From contig JADJFV010000001.1 in NCBI GenBank assembly GCA_016708435.1, forward strand, positions 186,001 through 250,000: DNA of 64,000 nucleotides. Reading direction: 5' to 3'. The translations under genes were made by a program, and so were the position numbers. Shown here piece after piece: positions 26,925-36,388 of the stretch. Source of the stretch: Leptospiraceae bacterium (GTDB lineage: Bacteria > Spirochaetota > Leptospiria > Leptospirales > Leptospiraceae). The notes beneath the pieces are model-generated. The model had not been told where the DNA came from and did not search any database. It saw nothing but the letters and a program-made list of their open reading frames with translations. Each line of letters starts with the position of its first letter. Within the stretch, counting starts at the first letter, position 1.

Positions 26925-29900
26925 ATGAAAAATTTAGCGAAAAAGATACTTCAGGTGCTTACTATGTTCACTATCGTAAGCATTTTCGGATGTAACCCAG
27001 CAGTGGGCGGCAAAAATAAAAATAACATCTCCAATCTCATTCCGATTGCCTTAACAGGCGGAAATTCATCTAGCTATGCAGAGCCCAATGACAGCGGCGC
27101 AACTCTTTCTACTTACAATAATTCTGATACACAAATAGTAGCACCGGGCGGCTCAACGGTTAATGCCAATTGCTCTCCAGAAGAAGGAAAGCCTGCTAAG
27201 CTCTGTCTAGTTTCTTCTGATAACGTAGACAGATACAAGAATTTAGAAATCATCTTTAGCGCAGGCATGAATAAAAAATCTGTCAAAGCAGCGTTTTCTC
27301 TCGTTAGCCTCGACTCAGGACCTATCCCTTCTCCGGGTGGAAATGATTTAGACGATGCGGATATTTCTGATAAAGGGGGACGTTTTACTTGGCTTAGTGG
27401 TAGACGACTTTTATTCGACCCATACAAAGAGCTTAAGCCTAACGAAACGTATGCGCTCACGATTACAACGGAGGCAACAGGAGCGGCAGGCACTCCGATT
27501 TCATCTGAATACAAGACTACATTTAAAACAGAGCACGATTTTCAAATTACAAACTTGGTTAATGGATTCACACTCGGAGGGAATAATGATATTACCTTCA
27601 ATAAATCTGCATCGCTTCAATTATTCAGTGCATTTACAAACCCACAGGGAGCATTCATCAATATTGCTAAGATCACACTATTTCGTCTTGGCAATAGCAC
27701 TGGTCACGAAATTTGTAGTTCCAGTTGTTCTGGTTTAGTTACAGCATTTAATCTCAACACTTCTCCTATTCCACCAATCGAAGGCGGAAATACTTATTAT
27801 TATCAAATTCAAACCAAAGACAATAAAACCTATAAACGATTTTTTAGTTTCAATTGGGGCAACGTATTAGTTGCCGTTGATAACCCAGCTACACCGGCAG
27901 TTGATGAAAGCATTCTTTCCAATGCGGCTACTGGCGTGTTAGACGAAGGAATCATGATGAAACTTCTTGGTCAAGTCGTAGAGCGATTTGTTAAGACAGA
28001 CTTCAAAGTGAAAGACGGAGCTACAAACAAAACCTTCAATGAATTTATGGGACAACCAACCAGCAGCACAAAGCGAACAAGCCATTGTATCAATTATGGA
28101 ACTTTTAGTTTTATTAGAACTTATGGTGACTCAGGAACAGCGAACGGAGATGGATATTGTGGAGGATCGGGCGAAAATCCGGGAGCCTTTGTTGGAACTT
28201 ATAACGGTATTTTAACACTCTGGAATGATTCTTACTTTGACATGGACGTATATATTTCCGATGCAAGCATACCTGGATTGACCGGAGGAGTGCAAAGCGT
28301 TGAAGCAGCTATGAGTGCAACAGCAACGGATAACTTACAGATTGCGCTCAAAGGAAGAAAAGCGTATATTACATTGAACGTCGTTGCTAGAAATAGAACA
28401 GGCATTGCACTTTTAATTGGAGCAGGCAGCAGATTTCATTTTCAAACAACTGTGGAGTTAAATAAATCTCCTAATCCTACTTCGCTTAGAACAGCCATTA
28501 CAAATAATAATATTTCTGTAAACAATGGCTCTCTCGATCTCGCCATCAAACCATTTACACGCGGAAATCAAAACGATCCTAATTTCTCTATGATGGAATG
28601 GGATTCAAATCTAGCAGTCGGAAATATGGATCTTATATCTTCAACTAGCTGGGCTGCTGAATTACTTGCCATCATCACAGAAATGATTGCAAACGGACTT
28701 GTTCCGCAAGTTCGCCCAAAGATTGTTCACTCAATGCTACAAGATGTAGTAGAGAAAGTAGCGCCTAACGTTCTAAATGCAGTCGTAGGTTCTCTTCAAA
28801 ATCCTGGAATCAGTTTGAATTTACCTTCTTACCTTCCTGCTCCTTTAGCAAACTTTCCATTGAAAGTAAAAATGAAATTGCAAAACGATACTCAAGTCAG
28901 AGTAAACGGGGCAAACAAGGGATTAGTCTCTTCTGTTGATTTAGGCATTGCTTATGGTGGTAGTGATCCTGCGTTAGGTTACAGAGCACAATCTAGAGAG
29001 CAAGGTATTGTATATTTCAAACCGATAGGTGCATTAGATAATACTTACCCGTTCTCGCAGATTTCGGCTAATCCCGGTATGCTGCTATCTCTTCATCCAG
29101 ATTCCGTTACGCAAGCTGCTTATAGTATTTGGCGTGCAAGAGGAATTGACCTTAATATGGATGAGACATTCATTGATACAATCAATCAATATGCAGGAAC
29201 AAGCGACTTATTCAAATTAACCAAAACCTTACTCGCTGCATCTCCTATCATTTCAATCCTAGCTCCAGGTCGCTCTACACTCATAGGATTGAGTGGAACA
29301 CAAACTAGACTGCCACCTATTGGAGACAAAGATCCTATTACCTTTGCAATCGAGCCTATCCATGCACCTGTTATGAAACTCATTCCTCCAACTGGAACAG
29401 GAATTCCAAAGGTAAGAGCTAATCTAACAGATTTACAATTAACCATTGTAGGAAAAAGAACAACATCTACAGAATTTCCTTGCACTACGGGACCAATTAG
29501 CGGTAGAGATACTGGAACAAGTTGCTTCTATACTATCAGCACGGTTCGTGTCAGCATTGACGCAGTTGCTAGCTTTGGATTTAAAACCTTCTCCAACCCA
29601 ACAGCAAATCCATCTTTCAATAATCTAAATGCGATATTTGTAGAAATTGATCCTAACACAAACTTCTACTACACACTCGATGTTAGAGAGGGTAACAGCG
29701 TTAATCCGTATGGACTTGATCCAGAAGCGATTAGAAGTGTTGTAGATCCATTGGTCAAATCGCTTGTAGTTCCTTTAGTCAACAATATTCTAAAAGAAAT
29801 ACCTTTACCTGCTAAACTAGATTTCCCTGCTCTCGTCGATAAAAATGCCGGAACAAGTGGAGGAACTGCTTGTAAAATGAACGTTCAGACTACAGCAATT

Positions 29901-30008
29901 AATCTGACAACGACTCCTGCACCGTCTACTGAGCAATATATATTAAACCGAGTGCAACCTCTAGGAGCTTTCGCTACTAATCCCGGTAGCTTGTTAGAGT
30001 GCCCATAA
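26925..30008 (+). CDS. Large lipoprotein with SbsA-like Ig domain
   Basis: I start at ATG 26925, with GAGGA 8 bases upstream; 26847 would add 26 non-signal residues. The 1027-residue product has a signal peptide with lipobox SIFGC (Cys23). An SbsA/Big_5-type Ig domain (about residues 80-185) shows the usual FSAGMNKKSVKAAFSL strand-helix and an LKPNETYALTI end. The remaining 800 residues are a beta-rich region with no recognised family. It follows the 23352 lipoprotein in the same direction and is followed by an alpha/beta-hydrolase, suggesting an envelope gene cluster. Confidence 0.75.
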   Translation: MKNLAKKILQVLTMFTIVSIFGCNPAVGGKNKNNISNLIPIALTGGNSSSYAEPNDSGATLSTYNNSDTQIVAPGGSTVNANCSPEEGKPAKLCLVSSDNVDRYKNLEIIFSAGMNKKSVKAAFSLVSLDSGPIPSPGGNDLDDADISDKGGRFTWLSGRRLLFDPYKELKPNETYALTITTEATGAAGTPISSEYKTTFKTEHDFQITNLVNGFTLGGNNDITFNKSASLQLFSAFTNPQGAFINIAKITLFRLGNSTGHEICSSSCSGLVTAFNLNTSPIPPIEGGNTYYYQIQTKDNKTYKRFFSFNWGNVLVAVDNPATPAVDESILSNAATGVLDEGIMMKLLGQVVERFVKTDFKVKDGATNKTFNEFMGQPTSSTKRTSHCINYGTFSFIRTYGDSGTANGDGYCGGSGENPGAFVGTYNGILTLWNDSYFDMDVYISDASIPGLTGGVQSVEAAMSATATDNLQIALKGRKAYITLNVVARNRTGIALLIGAGSRFHFQTTVELNKSPNPTSLRTAITNNNISVNNGSLDLAIKPFTRGNQNDPNFSMMEWDSNLAVGNMDLISSTSWAAELLAIITEMIANGLVPQVRPKIVHSMLQDVVEKVAPNVLNAVVGSLQNPGISLNLPSYLPAPLANFPLKVKMKLQNDTQVRVNGANKGLVSSVDLGIAYGGSDPALGYRAQSREQGIVYFKPIGALDNTYPFSQISANPGMLLSLHPDSVTQAAYSIWRARGIDLNMDETFIDTINQYAGTSDLFKLTKTLLAASPIISILAPGRSTLIGLSGTQTRLPPIGDKDPITFAIEPIHAPVMKLIPPTGTGIPKVRANLTDLQLTIVGKRTTSTEFPCTTGPISGRDTGTSCFYTISTVRVSIDAVASFGFKTFSNPTANPSFNNLNAIFVEIDPNTNFYYTLDVREGNSVNPYGLDPEAIRSVVDPLVKSLVVPLVNNILKEIPLPAKLDFPALVDKNAGTSGGTACKMNVQTTAINLTTTPAPSTEQYILNRVQPLGAFATNPGSLLECP

Positions 30009-30021
30009 GATTTTAAACTTG

Positions 30022-30064
30022 AATTCAGTCGTGAATGGTAAATTTTGACCTTCATGACTGAATT
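30022..30064 (+). promoter_or_regulatory. Hairpin that encloses the start codon of the 30054 gene
   Basis: A 14-bp stem (30022-30035 with 30051-30064, one G-T pair) with a 15-base loop includes the ATG at 30054-30056 in its 3' arm. It could end transcription from the lipoprotein gene or hide the start codon from ribosomes. Confidence 0.5.
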
Positions 30065-31259
30065 ACGTAAATACTTACTCGCTTCTGATTACCCCAAAGT
30101 TATTGAAAAAGTCCGATCTACTTTAAAACAAAGTATCCGTAATTTTAAAAAGCACGAAATAAAAGAATGGTGCGCTAAAAGATGGAGAAATATCTTCATC
30201 AATGAAGCAATCAAATATCCCGAAGCTGTCGAAGCGGCTACTCACAAGAAACTTTTCGGAGGACCTGATAACCGAGATCCAAGACAGAAAATCGCTTCTC
30301 GCTTTCTAAGAGACGAAGGACCAAATGAGTGGAACATTGAAATGCCCGCTCCGGAATTTAAAGAACTAAAAAATACGACTCTTTTATTTTGTCCCGGCTT
30401 CATGAGTGGGCTATTTCCAGTAATGGCATTTCAAGACGCGTTTCCTATTTTACAAAAATACTACAAAGTTAGAATTTTACAATCCGATTCTCATCCCATG
30501 AGAAGTTGTGAGGCTAATAGTGTTGATCTGCTTAATGCAATCGAGAAAGGAATTGGACTAGATGCAAATGAAGATTTGATTCCTGAAAAAGATGCCATCC
30601 CGCCAAAAGATATTTTCGTCATTGCTTATAGCAAAGGAATGCCAGATTTATTAGTCCTACTCGCTAAAAGACCTGACTTAAAAAAAAGAATTCGTTGTAT
30701 TTTTAATTGGGCAGGCGCTCCGGGCGGATCCTATCTTGCGGATTCTCTTTACGATTCGATCAAAGATATAAATTTTAACATACAAGAAGAATTTGTAACT
30801 TTACTAAAATTAGTATCACCAATCATTCAAGTCCCTCATAAAATAAGAAGATTATCCGAATACAATGTGAAAGCGGCTATTCTTGATTTAACCACATACT
30901 TCCGAGGAGAATTTTTACGAGAGAATCTAAAAAAGATAGATGCACTGAATATTCCAATTTTCAATATCACAGGCTCAACAACAATCACAGAAGTTCCTTA
31001 CTTTCAAATACAAGGAGTAAACGAGCTAAATAAATACGATGCGAATAATGATATGCAAGTAACACAAAAGCATTCTAAAATTCATATTCCAATGGCAACC
31101 GATTTAGCAATGCTCCACGCACACCATTGGGACGTCTCCTACAATTCCTTTGTCGGCAAATTGAGTTTTGGCTCACCCAACTTAGATCATCCATTTCCAA
31201 AAACAGCAGGTGCAGTTGCAATGATAAAATTTGCTTTTGAGCTTGGACTGATTGATTAA
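30054..31259 (+). CDS. Alpha/beta-hydrolase-like protein
   Basis: The 401-residue protein (from ATG 30054; TTG 30045 is an alternative) has a helical N-terminus (about residues 1-95) followed by an alpha/beta core. The nucleophile elbow reads AYSKGMPD, a variant of G-x-S-x-G with Ala at the first position. A candidate catalytic His lies in LHAHHWDVSY near residue 360. No signal peptide is present, so it is cytoplasmic or membrane-peripheral. Esterase or lipase-type activity is expected, with substrate unknown. It lies 45 bases after the large lipoprotein gene. Confidence 0.65.
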   Translation: MTELRKYLLASDYPKVIEKVRSTLKQSIRNFKKHEIKEWCAKRWRNIFINEAIKYPEAVEAATHKKLFGGPDNRDPRQKIASRFLRDEGPNEWNIEMPAPEFKELKNTTLLFCPGFMSGLFPVMAFQDAFPILQKYYKVRILQSDSHPMRSCEANSVDLLNAIEKGIGLDANEDLIPEKDAIPPKDIFVIAYSKGMPDLLVLLAKRPDLKKRIRCIFNWAGAPGGSYLADSLYDSIKDINFNIQEEFVTLLKLVSPIIQVPHKIRRLSEYNVKAAILDLTTYFRGEFLRENLKKIDALNIPIFNITGSTTITEVPYFQIQGVNELNKYDANNDMQVTQKHSKIHIPMATDLAMLHAHHWDVSYNSFVGKLSFGSPNLDHPFPKTAGAVAMIKFAFELGLID

Positions 31260-31473
31260 CAGACATTAGCCGTCGAAAGAACGTCTAATTTCTGTAATCC
31301 CAAAGAAGAATCAACAATTCTCAAGCATAAATAAAGCATAAGATAGGTTAATAAATTTATTTACAAAAATAAATTTCAAAATAATATGATACTGCATTTC
31401 AATCTTGTTCAATAAAGCATGAATTGTTTGTCTATGTATTAAAAGTTTAGTTATACAAAAAAAGGGTTCAAAA

Positions 31474-34125
31474 ATGAAAAAGATTTTTCTTATAATGTTG
31501 GTATTTCCATTTATTTTATTAAACTGCTTAAAAGCAAAACGCTCTCCCTTTGATGTAAGTAAGCCTAGTCCGAGCATGATCGGAACAATTACGGCAATTT
31601 TAGGAAGAATCACAATATCATCCACATCAAATTCTCCGACAACAACAGCAACAGCTCCTACATCCACATCCTTACTCCCATCCGTAACTTCAACGTCTCC
31701 AGCAGATACAGCAACGGGGATAACGGCAAATACCCCCGTCATAATTACCTTCAGTATGGCAATGGATAAAACCTCAATCACGACGAACTCTGACGACACC
31801 ACTTGCTCTGGCACAGTGCAAATTTCTTTTGATAATTTCGCTACTTGCGTAAAAATGCGCTCCAGTATTTCCACAACGGATAACAAGACGTTTACCCTAT
31901 CGGCAAATCCGTCCATGGGAACATTTGCAACTCATAAAATCAAAGTCACTACAAACGCAAAGAGTGATACAAGTGTAAAACTTGCCACCGACTATTCTCA
32001 TGCAACTGGATTTACTACATCCACTCCTTGCACAGTTTACGATGCGGCTACTTGTCCTATACCGTTTAGCACTGCGATAAGCTTAAATGTTGCTTTAAGC
32101 AGCGGTGCACAAATTATTCCTATAGAAAGTGGTGCGGCTAAAGGCAAAATTCTGATTGTCATGGGAGCAAATGCACCAACTTCAATGAACATCTTCAATC
32201 CAGATACGGGGGTAATAACAGCCGGACCGACATTAACTGGTTCAGTTAATATTACAGAATCTTCGGCATACTTTTTTATAAATTCAGGTATTCATAGTGG
32301 AAAGGTTTTAATAATTCATGGTAACGGCACAACATCTTCTATTTATGATCCGACTGCTAATTCAATGATTTCTGGACCTAATTTAACGGCAGCACCTGCA
32401 CAGACCGTAAATACATTTCCTATTACATCGGGCGTTCATTTTGGGAAAGTAATGGTTATCTTGGCAGGCAGCACCGCATTGACAAATCTTTATGACCCAA
32501 ATTCGAATACTTTTTCAGCGGGACCGAACGTCATTCCTGCGACACCGAATCCAGGACAAGGATCACATAATATGACTATTTCATCTGGGACAAATACTGG
32601 TAAAACGATCGTTTTTTACGGTGGAACAAACACAAATACGTCAATCTACGACCCATCTTCCAATACATTTTCAGCGGGACCGAACCTGACCCCAAGTATT
32701 ACAGCTGGTGCACAAAGCTTTCTTCTAAATTCTGGTCCCCAATCCGGAAATATACTCACAGTAAACGGTAACGGTTCAAATACTTCTATCATTAACTCTA
32801 GTGCCTTAAATGCTTCAGCAGGTTCAAGTCTAATCGGCAATCCAATAAACTATCAAGGCACTCACGGTTTAATGATTGCTTCAGGAACAAACAGCGGTAA
32901 ATTATGGATAATCAGCGGAAACAATAATACTTATCCTTATTCAACAAGTTCACTTTACGATCAGACGACAAACACATTTTCTTCGGGTCCTAACATGATT
33001 TCAGTTTGCGCGGAAGCATCTAAAACTGTATTTATCGAATCTGGAATCTATGGTGGCAAGTATATCACGTTCTACGGTGCTAGATCATTCACAAGCCTCT
33101 ATGATCCAATAAAAAATGCAATTGAACCTAGCAGCATATTGCCATCAGCCGCAGGAGGTGGAATTAATAAAGTTTTACTCACATCAGGAAGCAATTCAGG
33201 AAAGATGCTTGTTATCAACGGCGGAAATAATACAAGTTCTCTCTTTGACTTTACAAGCGGAACATTCTCACCCGGTCCGAACCTTACGGGGGTAATGGGA
33301 AGAAGCCCCGGAATCTTTACTATTTCTGGTGGAAGCCAAGACGGAAAGACTTTCGTCGTTCATGGGGGTGGGATAGCAACAACTTCCATCTATGATCCAG
33401 TAGCAAATAGTTTTAGTGCAGGTCCTGCTCTTTCTGCTAATGCCAATCAGATTACTTCTGAATGTATCTTCAAAATTCCAAGCGGTCCGCAGGTAGGAAA
33501 GTATTTGATTATACTAAGTGGTGTAAGCCAAAATACGTCTCTCTATGATCCCTCTAATAACACCATCGCTGCCGGTCCTGCCACGGGAGCATTGATCGGT
33601 CTTGGGGCAACTTGCTTTCCGATTATTTCCGGAACTCATTCTGGTAAGTTTCTAGTAGTCCAAGGCTTCGCTGGAACAGGAACTCGCATGTATGATCCGG
33701 CAACGAATACCTTTGGAGCTGGTCCAGCTTTGACCATGAATACAACAAACGGGACATTCTCCATGCCAATTACAAATGGGGCTAATAACGGTAAAGCTTT
33801 GATTATTATAGGAACAGGAACAGCAACGAATCTATATGATTCAACAACACATACATTTTCAGTTGGACCAAATCTAAGTGGAAGCGCAAGTAATATTTCA
33901 CCCAGCTCTCATCTATTGCTTATGAATGGAACAAACAAAGATAAGTATCTAGTAATGCATGATACAACCAGTTCCATCTATGACCCGAATACAAATACAA
34001 TCAGTGCTGGGCTTGCTATTCCTAATGGTGGTAGTTTAGCTTTCAATATCACATCCGGACTATTCAACCAAGGCGTTCTTCTAATAACTGGAAGCGGAAA
34101 CTTGACTAACGTGGTGTATCCTTAA
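31474..34125 (+). CDS. Kelch-like repeat lipoprotein with SbsA-like Ig domain
   Basis: The 883-residue protein has a signal peptide with lipobox ILLNC (Cys18) and AAGGG 8 bases before the ATG. A Ser/Thr-rich linker leads to one SbsA-type Ig domain (about 70-190). Then come about 14 repeats of 45-50 residues with the pattern ISG-x-x-x-GK-h-h-h-h-x-G ... SLYDP-x-x-NTFSAGPNL. Fourteen blades would make two seven-bladed propellers. The repeats differ enough to exclude recent tandem duplication. Kelch-like propellers bind partners or ligands, here on the cell surface. Confidence 0.8.
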   Translation: MKKIFLIMLVFPFILLNCLKAKRSPFDVSKPSPSMIGTITAILGRITISSTSNSPTTTATAPTSTSLLPSVTSTSPADTATGITANTPVIITFSMAMDKTSITTNSDDTTCSGTVQISFDNFATCVKMRSSISTTDNKTFTLSANPSMGTFATHKIKVTTNAKSDTSVKLATDYSHATGFTTSTPCTVYDAATCPIPFSTAISLNVALSSGAQIIPIESGAAKGKILIVMGANAPTSMNIFNPDTGVITAGPTLTGSVNITESSAYFFINSGIHSGKVLIIHGNGTTSSIYDPTANSMISGPNLTAAPAQTVNTFPITSGVHFGKVMVILAGSTALTNLYDPNSNTFSAGPNVIPATPNPGQGSHNMTISSGTNTGKTIVFYGGTNTNTSIYDPSSNTFSAGPNLTPSITAGAQSFLLNSGPQSGNILTVNGNGSNTSIINSSALNASAGSSLIGNPINYQGTHGLMIASGTNSGKLWIISGNNNTYPYSTSSLYDQTTNTFSSGPNMISVCAEASKTVFIESGIYGGKYITFYGARSFTSLYDPIKNAIEPSSILPSAAGGGINKVLLTSGSNSGKMLVINGGNNTSSLFDFTSGTFSPGPNLTGVMGRSPGIFTISGGSQDGKTFVVHGGGIATTSIYDPVANSFSAGPALSANANQITSECIFKIPSGPQVGKYLIILSGVSQNTSLYDPSNNTIAAGPATGALIGLGATCFPIISGTHSGKFLVVQGFAGTGTRMYDPATNTFGAGPALTMNTTNGTFSMPITNGANNGKALIIIGTGTATNLYDSTTHTFSVGPNLSGSASNISPSSHLLLMNGTNKDKYLVMHDTTSSIYDPNTNTISAGLAIPNGGSLAFNITSGLFNQGVLLITGSGNLTNVVYP

Positions 34126-34523
34126 ATAAACACCGCAGGAGAAACACCAAATCGTTTGCTGAGTTCTTTTATTTGGCGAACGTTTAATTCCCGTTTGCCG
34201 CTTAGAATTTCGGAGACTACTCCTTGGCTTCCTAATTGTGTCATGTCTTTTTGAGAAAGTTTGTGTTCTTGCATTAGGAATTTCAAAACTTCGATAGGCT
34301 CTGCGTCTATTGGTTTGAAGTTTTCTTCTTCGTAGGATTCGACTAGACTTCCAAGAACTTCAAGAAGTGGTGCGAGCGGATGATTTTGCTTATTCCCTAC
34401 TTCATCAATAACCATATCTAATAAAGAAACTGCTTTTTTGTATTCCTTTTGGGAATGAGGAACGGATAAAAAATCTTTTACTTCCTTCCAATTGGACTGA
34501 ACTCTTTCTAATTCTGCAATCAT
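34122..34523 (-). CDS. higA: HigA-type antitoxin with HTH domain
   Basis: The 133-residue protein ends in an XRE-type helix-turn-helix (about residues 78-133: LKFLMQEHKLSQKDMTQLG then SEILSGKRELN). This is the HigA/MqsA-like antitoxin arrangement following a HigB gene. It should bind and neutralise HigB and repress the operon through the palindrome upstream. It starts 3 bases after the toxin stop, so the order is toxin first, as usual for hig. Its 3' end overlaps the stop codon of the convergent kelch-like gene by 4 bases. Confidence 0.85.
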   Translation of the reverse strand: MIAELERVQSNWKEVKDFLSVPHSQKEYKKAVSLLDMVIDEVGNKQNHPLAPLLEVLGSLVESYEEENFKPIDAEPIEVLKFLMQEHKLSQKDMTQLGSQGVVSEILSGKRELNVRQIKELSKRFGVSPAVFI

Positions 34524-34526
34524 GAT

Positions 34527-34817
34527 TTATTTCTCCTTCCATTTGTTTTTGTCATATTCTGTATGAGTTAGAATATCTCTAACATAAATTTTCTGCCGAT
34601 TGTAATGAATCGCAGCTATTAGCCTAAAATGATTTCCATTTGTATTAAAAACAGTAAGATTGCCAACTTGATCGATTGTTCGAAAAGTCATCTTTAGCTC
34701 ATTAAAGTTAGAAAAATCCGATTCTCGAATAATCTTATGCCAGCTTCGTAAAGAGCTTTCTGAACTTGGATAGTCTTCTATGAAATCAGAAAGTTTCTTC
34801 CAGCTAATAATATGCAT
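34527..34817 (-). CDS. higB: HigB-type mRNA interferase toxin
   Basis: The 96-residue protein matches the HigB_toxin pattern: HIISWKKLSDFIEDYP at the start, SLRSWHKIIRESDFSNFNEL, and the core VGNLTVFN-x-x-GNHFRLIAAIHYN, ending RDILTHTEYDK. HigB cuts mRNA on the ribosome and is controlled by HigA. There is no clear ribosome binding site before the ATG, so translation may be leaderless or weak. It is the first gene of the toxin-antitoxin pair. Confidence 0.85.
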   Translation of the reverse strand: MHIISWKKLSDFIEDYPSSESSLRSWHKIIRESDFSNFNELKMTFRTIDQVGNLTVFNTNGNHFRLIAAIHYNRQKIYVRDILTHTEYDKNKWKEK

Positions 34818-34824
34818 AAAATAT

Positions 34825-34849
34825 ACAACATCTCATATCGAGATATTGT
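34825..34849. promoter_or_regulatory. Palindromic operator of the higBA operon
   Basis: A 25-bp imperfect palindrome (ACAACATCTC-5-GAGATATTGT, one mismatch per arm) begins 8 bases before the HigB start codon and overlaps AT-rich -10-like sequence. This is the expected place for autoregulation by HigA. Confidence 0.6.
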
Positions 34850-34951
34850 AAATCTTTTTTTATTATTTCTAAAAAAAATAGTGCGGCATATCATCCCAGT
34901 TTTTTCTTTAAATATATCAGCGAATCAGGCGAGATTAAAGTATGCTAATAG

Positions 34952-35521
34952 TTACTTAGCGACTAACAAAGTATTATTCCCTACTTGTCTAAATTCGAAA
35001 TTCTCCCAGTTAGGATTCTTGGGAGACTGGACAAGTAGAACTATTTTCTTTTCTTGAAAGGCGTTTTGGATATTCATTGTTAGCCGATGAATTTTTTCCG
35101 AATCTTTCTCCCAAAATGAATAAGGTGGATCAATGTAGAAGACTAGCGAATCTGTTTCTACTTTGTCAAAAGAATCATAGTATCGAAAGGAATCTCTATG
35201 CAGTAAGATAAAATCTTTTCGAATCGTTGGTAGAAATTCTTTTAAGCTTCTAAATCTATTTTTATCCAATTCGAAAAAGACCGTATTCTTAAAACCACGG
35301 CTAACAGCTTCTAACCCCATTTGACCAGATCCGGCAAATAAATCAATAAACAACGAATCGGAAAGAGAAATATCTCCCTGTAAATCAAGGGAATCAAGAA
35401 TTGAGAATACAGATTTTTTTAACAGTGCGGAGGTAAAATTGCTATTACCTTTAATGGCAGAAGGAACTAAAACTTTTCTTCCTTTGTAAATGCCTGACTG
35501 AATAGACAGATTACTATTCAT
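34952..35521 (-). CDS. rsmD: 16S rRNA (guanine966-N2)-methyltransferase RsmD
   Basis: The 189-residue protein (from ATG 35521; the frame opens earlier at TTG 35557) has the RsmD pattern: SGIYKGRKVLVP, the AdoMet motif IDLFAGSGQMGLEAVSRG and the catalytic IDPPYSFW (near residue 140). It methylates G966 of 16S rRNA during small-subunit assembly. The start overlaps the end of gmk by 8 bases. It is the last gene of the fapA-gmk operon. Confidence 0.85.
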   Translation of the reverse strand: MNSNLSIQSGIYKGRKVLVPSAIKGNSNFTSALLKKSVFSILDSLDLQGDISLSDSLFIDLFAGSGQMGLEAVSRGFKNTVFFELDKNRFRSLKEFLPTIRKDFILLHRDSFRYYDSFDKVETDSLVFYIDPPYSFWEKDSEKIHRLTMNIQNAFQEKKIVLLVQSPKNPNWENFEFRQVGNNTLLVAK

Positions 35522-36110
35522 TAGAGGGAGATTTCTTTTCTTGCTTAGATTCTCCAAATAAGATACTTTCCAACTGGGCGAGAGAGTCTTCTAGCTTATC
35601 ATTTACAATTCTATAATCATACTCATCTGCTAGTAATAATTCTTTTCGTCCGTTTCGAATTCGACGCTCAATGACTTCAGGACTATCTGAGCCTCTATTC
35701 TTAAGGCGCTGAATCCAAATTTCTTCAGATGGAGGAAGAATAAAAATAGATTTAACAGTTTGAATTTTAGACTTTATGATTTTAAATCCTTGCACATCAA
35801 TATCTAAAATTATTTTATAACCTTTACGAATTTCCTTTTCAATGTATCGTTTTGAGGTTCCATAATAATTATCATGAACGAGTGCCCATTCTAAAAAGTA
35901 ATCATGCTCAATGAGTCGCTCGAATTCATCTCTAGTAACAAATTGATAGTTTTTTCCAGGCTCATCTCCGGGTCGAACAGCTCTCGAAGTAACAGAAATT
36001 GAAAAATGTATATCAGGATGTTTTTCTAATAGAAGGGAGATTAGTGTTGTTTTTCCGCCACCCGCTACGGATGATATTACGTATAAGATTCCTCTAGGAT
36101 TCACTTTCAA
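35514..36110 (-). CDS. gmk: Guanylate kinase
   Basis: The 198-residue protein phosphorylates GMP to GDP. The P-loop is SSVAGGGKTTL (the family usually has GPSGAGKST), followed by SVTSRAVRPGDEPGKNYQFV, the GMP-binding and lid region, and the end helix. I choose TTG 36110 because GGAGG lies 9 bases upstream; the frame itself extends to 36155. The start overlaps the RemA-like gene, so it is translationally coupled. The P-loop deviation (Ala-Gly-Gly-Gly) keeps the key Lys and Thr. Confidence 0.85.
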   Translation of the reverse strand: MKVNPRGILYVISSVAGGGKTTLISLLLEKHPDIHFSISVTSRAVRPGDEPGKNYQFVTRDEFERLIEHDYFLEWALVHDNYYGTSKRYIEKEIRKGYKIILDIDVQGFKIIKSKIQTVKSIFILPPSEEIWIQRLKNRGSDSPEVIERRIRNGRKELLLADEYDYRIVNDKLEDSLAQLESILFGESKQEKKSPSNE

Positions 36111-36387
36111 GCGACTCTTCCTCCAATGCGGGTAAATTATTGTCATCCGCTTCAATTCTTCTAGCTAGAGATTCTACTTTCAAACTGGAAAGGATTAAGT
36201 GATTGGTATCAGTTAAAATAACAGATCTAGTTTTTCTACCATTTGTCGCGTCTACTAAATGACCGGATGTTTTTGCTTCAGATCGTAACCGGCGAGCCGA
36301 TGCTGAGTCTGCGTGGATAATAGTGACTACCCGTGATGTCATTAGAATATTCGAAAATCCAATGTTTAATATTTTAAAAGCAGACAT
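36094..36387 (-). CDS. RemA-like (DUF370) regulatory protein
   Basis: The 97-residue protein matches the DUF370/RemA family: NIGFSNILMTSRVVTIIHADSA, SGHLVDATNGRKTRSVILTD, and HLILSSLKVESLARRI. RemA activates biofilm matrix genes in Bacillus. The family lies next to gmk in many bacteria, as here. It starts 1 base after the HTH/membrane protein gene ends and overlaps gmk. A DNA-binding, oligomeric role is inferred from the family. Confidence 0.85.
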   Translation of the reverse strand: MSAFKILNIGFSNILMTSRVVTIIHADSASARRLRSEAKTSGHLVDATNGRKTRSVILTDTNHLILSSLKVESLARRIEADDNNLPALEEESLESES

Positions 36388-36388
36388 T

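Noticed and set aside
27355..27738. 127-codon plus-strand frame within the large lipoprotein
   Set aside because: It overlaps a 1027-codon gene in a better-supported frame.
31380..31420. AT-only 10-bp hairpin before the kelch-like gene
   Set aside because: A pure A/T stem is expected often by chance in this DNA, so I did not call it regulatory.
31311..31916. 201-codon minus-strand frame at the start of the kelch-like gene
   Set aside because: It overlaps the strong lipoprotein frame with SD and lipobox, and its sequence is Val-rich shadow translation.
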